DNA from: Lyngbya sp. PCC 8106
Lineage (GTDB): Bacteria > Cyanobacteriota > Cyanobacteriia > Cyanobacteriales > Microcoleaceae
DNA length: 64,000 bases
Direction of reading: 5' to 3'
NCBI RefSeq assembly: GCF_000169095.1
Contig: NZ_AAVU01000033.1
Coordinates: 15,927-79,926, forward strand
How positions within the stretch are numbered: position 1 is the first letter of the stretch; every line of letters starts with the position of its first letter. The notes beneath the pieces were generated by a model that searched no databases, was not told the DNA's origin, and worked only from the letters and a program-made list of their open reading frames with translations. Below are positions 43,546 through 51,565 of this stretch, piece after piece. Made by a program: the position numbers and the translations under genes.

Positions 43546-44418
43546 TCACCATGTTTTTTTCTCATCAAATTGGAAATCATCGGGCAATAGCTTTAGACGA
43601 TAGGTAACTTTTATAAGATAAGCAAGTCGAGTTAATTCAAATTCCAAAAGACCCTCATTCACTTCACTCAAAACTTGGCTTAAGACCGTGAGATTTGTTA
43701 ACTTTTTAGCGGTGACTCCGAAAGTATTGCAGTCCATCAAATGAGGGTAAACAGCTTTAAAAACTGGTTCGGCAAACTCCGAACTAAACAATTCGGCAAA
43801 TACAAAAACAACCGATCTGAGATTAACCCAAAAACATCTTATTTCTTCATCGTAACTGCAAAAACGCTTTTTAGTTCTGTGAGTTGTCCTATTCCACAGT
43901 AATTCTCCCATATTCTGCTGACAGATAATTAGAATGTGAGGAACATCTTGAGTTTCATCGATTCCTACAATAAATCCTCGAATCATATCCCAGTCTTCAC
44001 GGGGAACTGTTACTCCATTTCTAGTTGTAAGTTGACAAGCCGGAAAGTGAGGAGTATTAGCAACCTTCAACAATCGCTGCAAATCGGATAGCTTCGGGCT
44101 TTTCTTCGGAAGATATTGCTTAACTTTAGCATCATTGAGGGGTGGCTTCAATTGCTCAATGTAAGCTTTTTCTAAGGTCTTAAGTTCAGGCTCAGGAACT
44201 TCAACATAACAGAGATAAATCTTGTCTAATCCTTTCCGAGCCAATTGTTTATAGCGATGATGACTGCGACCACCCCAACGGCTGCGTAAATTTTTAGCCA
44301 GACCAATGTAGAGAATTTGGTTGTGTTCGTCTATCACAAAATAGATGCCAGGTTTATCGGGAAGACAAGAGCGATTTCTTAAACTATATCCTCCCGAAAA
44401 TATCGGTAAATTATTCAT
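43546..44418 (-). CDS. GIY-YIG protein coupled to NERD-helicase
   Basis: 290 residues from the ATG at 44418; a TTG at 44436 overlaps the helicase stop by four bases and would couple translation. The N-terminal ~85 residues are a GIY-YIG domain (PGIYFVIDEHNQILYIGLAK, then LRSRWGGRSHHRY, then Glu in LEKAYIEQLKPPLN). The ~200-residue C-terminal part is unrecognised and predicted alpha/beta. Tight linkage to the NERD-helicase suggests a nuclease partner. Confidence 0.7.
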   Translation of the reverse strand: MNNLPIFSGGYSLRNRSCLPDKPGIYFVIDEHNQILYIGLAKNLRSRWGGRSHHRYKQLARKGLDKIYLCYVEVPEPELKTLEKAYIEQLKPPLNDAKVKQYLPKKSPKLSDLQRLLKVANTPHFPACQLTTRNGVTVPREDWDMIRGFIVGIDETQDVPHILIICQQNMGELLWNRTTHRTKKRFCSYDEEIRCFWVNLRSVVFVFAELFSSEFAEPVFKAVYPHLMDCNTFGVTAKKLTNLTVLSQVLSEVNEGLLEFELTRLAYLIKVTYRLKLLPDDFQFDEKKTW

Positions 44419-44432
44419 TGTTATGGAAAATT

Positions 44433-46277
44433 TCAACTAGCAACATCAAAACCATCACTGTCTTCTAATTCCCGCAGAACAGGAAACCGACCCGACCCGA
44501 ACAAATGCAACACATCCTGGGCGCGAGTCATACTCACATAAAGTTCCCGTCTGGATTCAGCTTCATCACCAACCCCAAACTGTTGAACCCAAAGGACAAT
44601 TACGGCTTTGAACTCCAAACCGAGGGCGGATTTGGCAGTGATTAACCGAACTCCGGGATGACGGCTGCTGTAATTGCTTTTATCTTTGTTTACCCAATAA
44701 CAACCCAATCCCAACTCATCTAACTGTTGGGTCAAGAGGCTAAACGGTTCGGCTTCGCAGCGTCCCAAATATCGATAGATGATAGCGATGTCTTTGGATT
44801 CGTAGCCCTCAGAAACCAATTGCTGAATTTTGGCGATCGCATTTTCCACTTCTGCTTTTCGACTTTCACATAGTTGTAGGGTTGGACGTTTACCCGTTCT
44901 CAAAGCTGCGGAAGGTTCAACCAAAGGGAATGCTTCTTCTTCGTCTTCCTCAACAGATGGCGATTTCACCAAATCCCAAGCGGCCGATAGAATTTCCTCG
45001 GTATTGCGGTAGTTTTGGTTGAGTCTTCTTGTTCGTCCCTGTGCCTTAATCCCTACGGATTTCCAGGTGAACGGATGGCGTTTGTAGAGACTTTGAGAAC
45101 GGTCGGAGACGATGAGCAGGTCATCATTCTCAGGGTCTTTGAGAGCCGCAGCACAACACTTAAACCAATTGGGATGGAAGGTGTGAGCTTCATCGATGAG
45201 AACGGCGTCCCATTTTTGTTCTGCGGGAATATGGTCAAGTTCTTCTAGGAGGCGATCGCCCAACACCTCGTCATATTCTGCTCTGAACTCTCTGAGGTTG
45301 GGTAACTTGCCCATGATGGATTTAGCCCAATCGTGAAAGTGTAAGACTTCAATCCGTTCTTGGTAAAGTGGGTTGTTTTCTGCCTCGATAAGCGATCGCA
45401 AATAGGCAGCCAGCGTAATGTTAAAGCACAGAATCAGGACTCGTTTGTTGAAAATTCCCCCGGCGAGAGTTTTAGCCCGACTCAGGAGAATTAATGTTTT
45501 GCCACTGCCTGCAACTCCACAGAACAATCGATGGCCACTTCCGAGAGAACGAGCTAACTGTTCCTGTTTAACGTCCAGAGTTTTAATGACCGTTGCATCG
45601 GGTTTGAGAATAAATCCAGATGGGACACTTTTAACTGTGGCGGGTTCTTTTCTTACAACAACTTCGGGGTGAATGACTCCTTTAATGGTGCTGATTTGGT
45701 CATCCTCTAAACCCATGAACTTGAACCGGACGGTGAACATATCCTCCAATCGTTTCATCAACGCCCGTTCACCAATGCCGTCCCATTCGAGTAATTCATC
45801 TTTATAAACAACTTGGGGTTTTTCCAGAATTGAATAAATGTTCTCATCCCTGGCTTTGGCTTCAGTAATATTGGTCATTATCGCCCCAACGCCAATAGGA
45901 AACGCCAGCTTTCCTTGATAGTCGCCATCATCCTGACAGAGAATTGAACAGCCTTTGAGTTTGTTCATCAGAGTGTCCTGATAATTCTTCGCCTGTCTCA
46001 ACGGGGACTGCTGCACTTCAATTTGTCCGTCGGGTTGTTCAATTTCAAAGTGTTGGTCGCTTGCTCTTAAAATCTGACTCGCACTCCAACCTTTCACCTC
46101 AAGAATTAACAGCCCCAGTGTTGGCCCCAAGATAATGAAATCGGGATACAAACCTTTAACATTGGGTTCGTACCACACATAACAATCATCGGGTAATTCA
46201 TCTCTGAGAATTTGAAATAACCGCTTCTCTCCGCTACTGGCTTTTGAAGGCACACAATCTGGAACCGTTAACGCCAT
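44433..46277 (-). CDS. NERD-domain UvrD-like helicase (copy 2)
   Basis: 614 residues, same length and collinear with the protein at 16391-18235. The NERD core is YPDFIIL and ILEVKGW, Walker A is GVAGSGKT, Walker B is IDEAH, and motif VI is VSMTRAQD. Two stretches differ from copy 1: the one before Walker B (PAEQKWDAV) and the C-terminus (PVLRELEDSD). Both coincide with copies of the dispersed 13-mer. It is followed by an overlapping GIY-YIG gene, and upstream of it lies the bipartite motif plus a terminator-like hairpin. Confidence 0.85.
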   Translation of the reverse strand: MALTVPDCVPSKASSGEKRLFQILRDELPDDCYVWYEPNVKGLYPDFIILGPTLGLLILEVKGWSASQILRASDQHFEIEQPDGQIEVQQSPLRQAKNYQDTLMNKLKGCSILCQDDGDYQGKLAFPIGVGAIMTNITEAKARDENIYSILEKPQVVYKDELLEWDGIGERALMKRLEDMFTVRFKFMGLEDDQISTIKGVIHPEVVVRKEPATVKSVPSGFILKPDATVIKTLDVKQEQLARSLGSGHRLFCGVAGSGKTLILLSRAKTLAGGIFNKRVLILCFNITLAAYLRSLIEAENNPLYQERIEVLHFHDWAKSIMGKLPNLREFRAEYDEVLGDRLLEELDHIPAEQKWDAVLIDEAHTFHPNWFKCCAAALKDPENDDLLIVSDRSQSLYKRHPFTWKSVGIKAQGRTRRLNQNYRNTEEILSAAWDLVKSPSVEEDEEEAFPLVEPSAALRTGKRPTLQLCESRKAEVENAIAKIQQLVSEGYESKDIAIIYRYLGRCEAEPFSLLTQQLDELGLGCYWVNKDKSNYSSRHPGVRLITAKSALGLEFKAVIVLWVQQFGVGDEAESRRELYVSMTRAQDVLHLFGSGRFPVLRELEDSDGFDVAS

Positions 46278-46401
46278 AGTTGCTCCCTTAATTGATTTTT
46301 AAAACAATAAAACATTGATTCACACTTCTAGATTACGCCCAATTGGAAGCCACCCACATCAGGGAATATGCGGATTTTAAAAACTGTAACTACTCATAAA
46401 A

Positions 46402-46428
46402 AAACCCTAAACCAAAAGGCTAGGGTTT
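46402..46428 (-). terminator. Terminator-like hairpin in the leader of the helicase operon
   Basis: AAACCCTA (46402-46409) and TAGGGTTT (46421-46428) are perfect 8-bp arms. Read on the minus strand the stem is followed directly by seven T residues. It lies between the bipartite motif (46604-46643) and the helicase start (46277), so it could act as an attenuator or end a small RNA. Confidence 0.6.
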
Positions 46429-46800
46429 GAGCGTTACTGCAACTTAAGGAGCTTAGAGCGAATCACAGAGAAGGCATGAATTTCGGATAAAACTACTTAT
46501 ATAATTTAAGGTTCAAGCGGACTGTTGGTGGCAACCCAGATGATTTGTTTTTCATCTTGTTTTTAATATAAACCTAGACAACGTTAAAAATCTACGTGGA
46601 AATTACGGAACTTTTGAAAATTAAAAAGTTCATCGTTCTCCGTGAAATTACTGAGAGTTAATAACGATATTGGCTAGAGAAGGGAGAAAACAACTTCTCT
46701 CCCACTCGAGGAGGGTAGGCGATCGCATCCCGGTGAGCAGGAAATTGTCTTGCTTGCTATTGGATCACCAATATTAGTTATCCGAACGTGATATTAAATT
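46429..46800. other. Non-coding gap with bipartite motif
   Basis: About 370 bp without a gene. On the minus strand ACGGAGA (46643-46637) and AAAGTTCCGTA (46614-46604) repeat the boxes found upstream of cmr2. An AGAGAAG/CTTCTCT inverted repeat lies near 46677-46701, and one HIP1 octamer lies at about 46720. Confidence 0.45.
46604..46643 (-). promoter_or_regulatory. Bipartite motif upstream of NERD-helicase operon
   Basis: ACGGAGA and AAAGTTCCGTA in the same orientation relative to the downstream gene as before cmr2, here 29 bp apart start to start, about one DNA helical turn less than the other two sites. About 330 bp upstream of the helicase ATG. Confidence 0.5.
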
Positions 46801-47205
46801 CTATTTAATCAATCTTAAAATCCCCGGATAACGAAAAGGAATACTTGGTTTATTCATCACATCAATAACTCCAAACAAAGTCATGATTGTACTAAGCAAG
46901 AAAGATTTTATACCAAGACAAAACAATGAGATTGTAAGAATAAATAGAATCGGAATCGTAAGCAAACTAAAACTATTGAAAGGCAGAAAAAAACCATAAG
47001 CTATAATCAGAATAAAAATAATAAGAAATAAAATAAAAATAGTTATATGACAATTCAAAGCTTCCTTCGCATTAGCCCGGACTACCCGATCTTTGGAAGT
47101 GTAAAGAATAGCTAATGGAATAGCCATAGAAATAATAGAACTACTAAAAAAAATAGATCCATGACACAAAGTTGATAACAGTATTCGTTTGTGTTCTTCG
47201 TTCAT
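46801..47205 (-). CDS. DUF4870-like membrane protein
   Basis: 134 residues. The DUF4870 pattern is recognisable: LCHGSIFFSSSIISMAIPLA, then DRVVRANAKEALNCHITIFI, then three or four hydrophobic helices and a short conserved end (IDVMNKPSIPFRYP). Membrane protein of unknown role. Start supported by a purine-rich AGGAGA sequence about eight bases upstream. Encoded alone. Confidence 0.65.
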   Translation of the reverse strand: MNEEHKRILLSTLCHGSIFFSSSIISMAIPLAILYTSKDRVVRANAKEALNCHITIFILFLIIFILIIAYGFFLPFNSFSLLTIPILFILTISLFCLGIKSFLLSTIMTLFGVIDVMNKPSIPFRYPGILRLIK

Positions 47206-47935
47206 CGGTACTTCTCTCCTGATTTGAATTTCACGTTCTATCCAAACTTGACTTTAATACCCGTTAAGTCTTTTCCGGTATGGCGTAAATAGAGTTAGGG
47301 GTCGAACTAAAAGTCACCGCACGATCACTCCCATTCACGTATCGTGCATGAGTTTTCTTCTCACACGGCGTAAATCTAGAGTTAGTGCAACTCCGAGCAA
47401 CAGGCGTAAAGTTTTGTAAATTTGCCTCGTTGGTGATTGTCCCCATAAATACCATCGTTGATAAAGTTGATAGACTTGTTGGTTGAGTCGGTTGGCTTTT
47501 TCAAGTTCACCTGACTGTTGAGCCAACAATACAGGAGATATGTGCTGTCCCCTAACTCTTTGAGATGTTGCAATCAGGAGTCCAGAACATCCAACACGCA
47601 ACGGTTAGCCAGAGAAAGAGAAAGGGTTTAAGAGCAGTACACTTCACGGTAGATGTTAATTTGACCCTACAACTTACTATCAGTAGCTAGCCCTAAATTT
47701 ATTCAAAAATTGACATCAGATTACAACTTAGCCTAATGAAGCCTTAATAAGTGATTATTTATTCAATACCCCAATGAAAACCATAGCCTATCGGGAGTTG
47801 GGCAATGGGTTCGGTAATTATACGGAGAAATCACCATTTTTTGCTGCTTTTTAAATTATCAAAGTTCCGTAATTCTCCCGTAGATATCAAAGTTTTTATC
47901 GCTTAATCTTGAACGTAGAGATTACAAATAAAGCC
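47206..47935. other. Gene-poor stretch with a possible TPR-gene remnant
   Basis: About 730 bp. On the minus strand near 47430-47510 the frame reads LEKANRLNQQVYQLYQ, resembling the first helix of cyanobacterial TPR proteins, but it does not continue as a TPR and several frames compete, so it is at best a relic. A 34-bp element at 47749-47782 recurs imperfectly at 49597-49630. The bipartite motif occupies 47822-47871. Confidence 0.35.
47822..47871 (+). promoter_or_regulatory. Bipartite motif upstream of XRE gene
   Basis: ACGGAGA at 47822-47828 and AAAGTTCCGTA at 47861-47871, start-to-start spacing 39 bp, identical to the site before cmr2. It ends 64 bp before the XRE ATG. Confidence 0.55.
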
Positions 47936-48175
47936 ATGCCAGTTGCCACCACCATCGAGATTCCAACGTTAATCCGCACCTTAAGGCTACGTTTGGGTTT
48001 GTCCCAAAGAAAATTCGGAGAACAGTTGGGTGTTGTCTTTCAAACCGTTAATAACTGGGAAAATGGACGTACCCACCCAACCCGCATGGCTTTGATGGTA
48101 ATTCGACGGCAATTGGAAGAAATGGGTGAGGAGGGGACGGATTTGTTAGAACAATATTTCGATTCTGAGTTTTAA
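47936..48175 (+). CDS. XRE-family helix-turn-helix regulator
   Basis: 79 residues from the ATG at 47936 (a TTG at 47909 would add nine). Classic HTH_3: TLRLRLGLSQRKFGEQLGV, then FQTVNNWENGRTHPTRMAL, followed by an acidic C-terminus. Its upstream region carries the bipartite motif shared with cmr2 and the NERD-helicase operon, so it is a natural candidate for the cognate regulator, although direct binding is not shown by sequence. Confidence 0.75.
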   Translation: MPVATTIEIPTLIRTLRLRLGLSQRKFGEQLGVVFQTVNNWENGRTHPTRMALMVIRRQLEEMGEEGTDLLEQYFDSEF

Positions 48176-48300
48176 CTTTTTAAAGTTCCGACAGTTTAAT
48201 CATTCCGAGAAAATGGGGATTAATACCCGAACAATTCGGAATCTATAAATTCAGTTTTAATTCGACCCAGTTTTTTAGTTCAATCAAAGGAGAAAACACA

Positions 48301-48609
48301 ATGAACGTCAAGCATTTCCTGAGCGCAATCGCAGCCACCGCATTAACATCAACTCCAGTTTTAGCGCAGTCTCCTTGGATTTATATGGGTCAGGCATCTA
48401 CCGGAGAATCCATTTATGTAAACAGTCGTTCTCTCGTTTACCGGGGTCGGAATCACGTCGATTTTGTTTATCAAATTGGAAACGAAGTAATCGAAGGAAT
48501 TGCTTACTGCGAGGAAAATCGCTGGTATGCACAAGGATATGGGACTTATTCACCTACAAGTCAGGCAACTCAAAGCATGATTAACTTTGCTTGCCGTGCA
48601 GATTTATAA
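48301..48609 (+). CDS. Small secreted protein
   Basis: 102 residues with a strong AAAGGAGA ribosome-binding site. The signal peptide is ~1-22 (FLSAIAATALTSTPVLAQ). The mature domain is a small beta-rich module (WIYMGQASTGESIYVNSRSL, then YRGRNHVDFVYQIGN) with two cysteines. The pattern resembles surface-adhesin/CNP-type small periplasmic domains in cyanobacteria. Function unknown. Confidence 0.6.
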   Translation: MNVKHFLSAIAATALTSTPVLAQSPWIYMGQASTGESIYVNSRSLVYRGRNHVDFVYQIGNEVIEGIAYCEENRWYAQGYGTYSPTSQATQSMINFACRADL

Positions 48610-48704
48610 TTTTTGCAATATAACGCCGCAATTTTTCCGAGAAAGTCAATAAAAAATTTAACCCAGTTCAATCACAAAACCTACTTACTTTTTAAAAGAT
48701 CAGT

Positions 48705-49157
48705 ATGAAAATACTATCGATTTTGAGCCTTTTTGCTGTACTTACCGTTAGTACAAACACCGCAGTTGCCCAACCCCGAACAACTTCCCAAACGAACTCA
48801 ACAGACCATCAATATATTATCGCTCAAGCTAGTAACATTCCCGTAATTTATGTGGGTCGTCAACAGGCAGTTTACGGAACAATGCACGCACGACTAACAT
48901 TTCATGCACAAGACCCTGGTGGTATCTTAAATGTCCGTCTCGGTCCCGGTCGAAATTATCCAGTGATTGCAGGCATTCGGAACGGTTCTGTAGTTGGTGT
49001 GGTAGCACCTTTGAATATAAGCACTAGAAGAAGAGAACCCGAAACCATTTATCGTGATGGATATACTTGGGTTTTAGTTGATGTTAGTAATCGCTCTCAA
49101 CAATATCGCGGATGGGTCGTTGCTAACTATCTCAATTCGACTAATTTTTTCAAGTAA
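48705..49157 (+). CDS. Secreted SH3b-like domain protein
   Basis: 150 residues. Signal peptide ~1-22 (LSLFAVLTVSTNTAVAQ). A bacterial SH3-like fold follows with LNVRLGPGRNYPVIAGIRNG, GYTWVLVDV and YRGWVVANYL, typical of SH3b modules that bind cell-wall or matrix components. It lies 95 bp after the secreted protein gene at 48301 and may be cotranscribed. Confidence 0.75.
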   Translation: MKILSILSLFAVLTVSTNTAVAQPRTTSQTNSTDHQYIIAQASNIPVIYVGRQQAVYGTMHARLTFHAQDPGGILNVRLGPGRNYPVIAGIRNGSVVGVVAPLNISTRRREPETIYRDGYTWVLVDVSNRSQQYRGWVVANYLNSTNFFK

Positions 49158-49211
49158 TTTTTATTGCTGAACCAAGAACAGAATCCACTTCTCTCATTTG
49201 AGTAACTAATC

Positions 49212-49526
49212 ATGGTTGAACTAATTCTTAATGCTCTAGCGTTGCTCATTACAGGATTTATTGTCTGGAAAACTCACCTCTGGGTTTACAAATCATCCGC
49301 ATGGTTTTGGAGAGGGATAATTTGCGCTTTGCTACTACAATTATTCTTCATTCCAATTTTCTTCGCACCGCTATTTTTCGAGGGTCTAGATTGGTTGAGT
49401 GCCATCGGACTAGCGTTCAAAACCAGCTTTTACTTCATACTAGCTGCAATTCCTGGACTATTAGCAGTATTAGGAATAGTCGTAGGTCTGTTTCAACTTG
49501 GGATAATTGCTCCAACGTCACTCTGA
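49212..49526 (+). CDS. Small multi-span membrane protein
   Basis: 104 residues, three hydrophobic segments (LNALALLITGFIVWKT, GIICALLLQLFFIPIFFAPL and FYFILAAIPGLLAVLGIVVG). Not recognised. It follows the SH3b gene by 54 bp in the same direction, so the three genes 48301-49526 may act together at the envelope. Confidence 0.45.
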   Translation: MVELILNALALLITGFIVWKTHLWVYKSSAWFWRGIICALLLQLFFIPIFFAPLFFEGLDWLSAIGLAFKTSFYFILAAIPGLLAVLGIVVGLFQLGIIAPTSL

Positions 49527-49660
49527 GCGACTGCTTTTAGTTTGTTGGCAATTCGGCTTCTAAACGCATTAGCCCTAATACTAAAAAAACTGTAAAAAGT
49601 GATTATTTATCGAACACCCAAGAAAAACCAGATTTAATTTTTGACACCCCCAACTAAAAA

Positions 49661-49870
49661 TTATTCGGTTGGGGGAATGGGAGTGATTTGTTCTTCTTCG
49701 TGATATGCTTCATTAATTTGCCTAATTCTGAGTTCAAGTTCGAGATTGTCTTTTGCTGCTTCCAGTATGCCCGAAATACCATCAATATTTCCAGTATCAA
49801 GACACTCAACATAGAAGTCAATTGTTTTCTCTATCCAAAGTTTATCTTTGTGAAAGTCTTTTAATCCCAT
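49661..49870 (-). CDS. Small acidic protein, anti-sigma-like N-terminal type
   Basis: 69 residues from the ATG at 49870, supported by GGGAGGAAAAA upstream. Helical, with the pattern YVECLDTGNIDGISGILEAA then LELELRIRQINEAYHEE. This pattern (one alternating helix with GD/N-[IM]-D-G and a terminal E-x-A-Y-x-x-E) resembles the N-terminal segment of some anti-sigma-like proteins. A clear paralogue is at 55067-55282. Confidence 0.5.
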   Translation of the reverse strand: MGLKDFHKDKLWIEKTIDFYVECLDTGNIDGISGILEAAKDNLELELRIRQINEAYHEEEQITPIPPTE

Positions 49871-50047
49871 TTGATTTTTCCTCCCATATTTACTGATTGA
49901 CTGTCGAACATAAAAATCGCTTCTATTATCTACTTGCCATGAGAGCAACAAATTCTTACACACAATTGTAAAAATATATTAATCTAGTATTCTTTAGAGA
50001 ATCAGGTCTTCCTATATTTCTACAATTTAACAGTAATGCTATTGAAT

Positions 50048-51256
50048 CTAAAATCGGACAATATTGCGGGACTCACCAACAATATCAATGAAGTTAACAA
50101 CGGCATTAGCTAGAGCGGATGGACACACATCACCTTTGAGTGCGACCGACAGTTCTTCAGAACTGTTGTAATAGTTGTAAGCCCGTTCCAAATGGGGTTT
50201 TGCCTTACCGGAGACGGTTAAAAACCTAGATTTCACATCATCTTTGAGTGCGACCGACAGTTCTTCAGAACTGTTGTAATAGCTGTAAGCCCGTTCCAAA
50301 TGGGGTTTTGCCCGTTGTAGTTTCTCCGGTGAAGGTAAGCGATCGCGTTTGATGTGGGAGTTATAATGGGGGTCGGCCGGAACAAGATTCCACAATTCGT
50401 TGATGGGATAAAGGGACAAAGGTAACAAATGGTCGAGGTGGTATTTTGTACCGTTTGTGATGCGTTTTTCCGTCCAGGGACAAATGAATTCCTTATTTTC
50501 CTCCCTCAGCAGCGAGTTCACCTGTTTCTGTTCCCAATCTAGCGACCTGCGGTTATCGGGTCTATCGGTGAGGAGTCGGTAAATGTAACATCGATGAACT
50601 TTCTGTCGGTTTCTTTTTTCGCTAAATAAGCACCATTCATGGATGCAAAGAGCTTCTATCCATAAAGACATTTTTTGGAATGTTCGCCATAGGCGTGCTT
50701 CAATAATCAAACATTTATCGGTTTCTTGGGTTCCGGGAATTGCCACAACAGAATCATTGTCAACCTTGTATTTTATGGGCTTCTCAAATACTTTCCAGGG
50801 TTCGGAGGAGGGGCCTGCGCGTTCAATGGGTTGTTCAACTGCCTCGACAATTTTCTTTAGAGATTTATCAAAAGCCCTGCGTAATTCCTCCGGGTAATCT
50901 TGACGTTTGCGGGAAATTCTCAGTTCATTGATGAGGAAAAAACCATCGCTAGGACGGGAAACACCCCCAATAATTTGTTCCCAAATGCGCCGCAGTTCCG
51001 TTAGTTGGCGACGAAATCTTATATCTATTTTATTAGTTCCCTGCAAAATGGGTTCGTTGGGGTTGACAAACGGCCAATAGTAAGCAACCCATAATTGAGC
51101 AAGTGATTTGAGGGGAATTGCGATGTCTTTATTGGGATTGCGAAGGTCGGGAAAGAATAAAGCTACATCGTTAATGGCTCGAACCAACGCAAATTTGTAG
51201 GTATTTACCTTGCGATCATGCTTGAGAATAGTGCTGATAACGTCTTCTGGTTCCAT
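50048..51256 (-). CDS. HNH endonuclease with recent internal tandem duplication
   Basis: 402 residues. The catalytic region reads FICPWTEKRITNGTKYHLDH followed by LLPLSLYPINELWNLVPADP and NSHIKRDRLP, an HNH fold with the conserved Asp-His pair and downstream Asn/His. The N-terminal ~230 residues are helical and may recognise DNA. Near the C-terminus a 36-residue unit (KPHLERAY then YYNSSEELSVAL) is present twice because of a 108-bp tandem duplication. Likely a restriction-type nuclease. Confidence 0.75.
   Translation of the reverse strand: MEPEDVISTILKHDRKVNTYKFALVRAINDVALFFPDLRNPNKDIAIPLKSLAQLWVAYYWPFVNPNEPILQGTNKIDIRFRRQLTELRRIWEQIIGGVSRPSDGFFLINELRISRKRQDYPEELRRAFDKSLKKIVEAVEQPIERAGPSSEPWKVFEKPIKYKVDNDSVVAIPGTQETDKCLIIEARLWRTFQKMSLWIEALCIHEWCLFSEKRNRQKVHRCYIYRLLTDRPDNRRSLDWEQKQVNSLLREENKEFICPWTEKRITNGTKYHLDHLLPLSLYPINELWNLVPADPHYNSHIKRDRLPSPEKLQRAKPHLERAYSYYNSSEELSVALKDDVKSRFLTVSGKAKPHLERAYNYYNSSEELSVALKGDVCPSALANAVVNFIDIVGESRNIVRF
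50126..50312. repeat. Tandem duplication inside the HNH gene
   Basis: 50126-50204 and 50234-50312 match at about 77 of 79 positions with a 108-bp period, exactly 36 codons, so the reading frame is kept. Confidence 0.85.
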
Positions 51257-51260
51257 TCAA

Positions 51261-51533
51261 TTACTCAATAATGTTGCCGTGTTCATCCCGTCTGACTTCA
51301 ATCCTGTTACCCTCCTCATCCTGTTTAATTTCAACGATTATGACATTAAAGCCTTCCCATTCTTGAATCGTAAAACCTGCCTCGGTTTCTTGAGGATATC
51401 GGGTTGCCATTATCTCCCAAGCTTGCTCCTCGCTTTCAGCTTTGATGTAATGTCCCTGTCTAGCGGTAATATCATCTCGTCCAGGCCCTTCGTCTTGATA
51501 AAGAGCATTGCGGGTACATCGGTATTCTTTCAT
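51261..51533 (-). CDS. Small hypothetical protein upstream of the HNH gene
   Basis: 90 residues from the ATG at 51533. Begins MKEYRCTRNALYQDEGPGRD and continues with GHYIKAESEEQAWEIMATRY, a compact alpha/beta module; the tail is acidic. The MKEYRC start and the HYI-AESEEQA-segment are shared by small cyanobacterial proteins I have seen, with no known role. It ends four bases before the HNH start at 51256, so they are probably cotranscribed. Confidence 0.55.
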   Translation of the reverse strand: MKEYRCTRNALYQDEGPGRDDITARQGHYIKAESEEQAWEIMATRYPQETEAGFTIQEWEGFNVIIVEIKQDEEGNRIEVRRDEHGNIIE

Positions 51534-51565
51534 GGAATAATTGGATATGGTTGGCAATTGGTTCG

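Noticed and set aside
47335..47601. 88-residue minus-strand ORF with a TPR-like helix
   Set aside because: Only ~16 residues look like a TPR start; the rest does not continue, and other frames overlap. Kept only as a possible relic in the gap entry.
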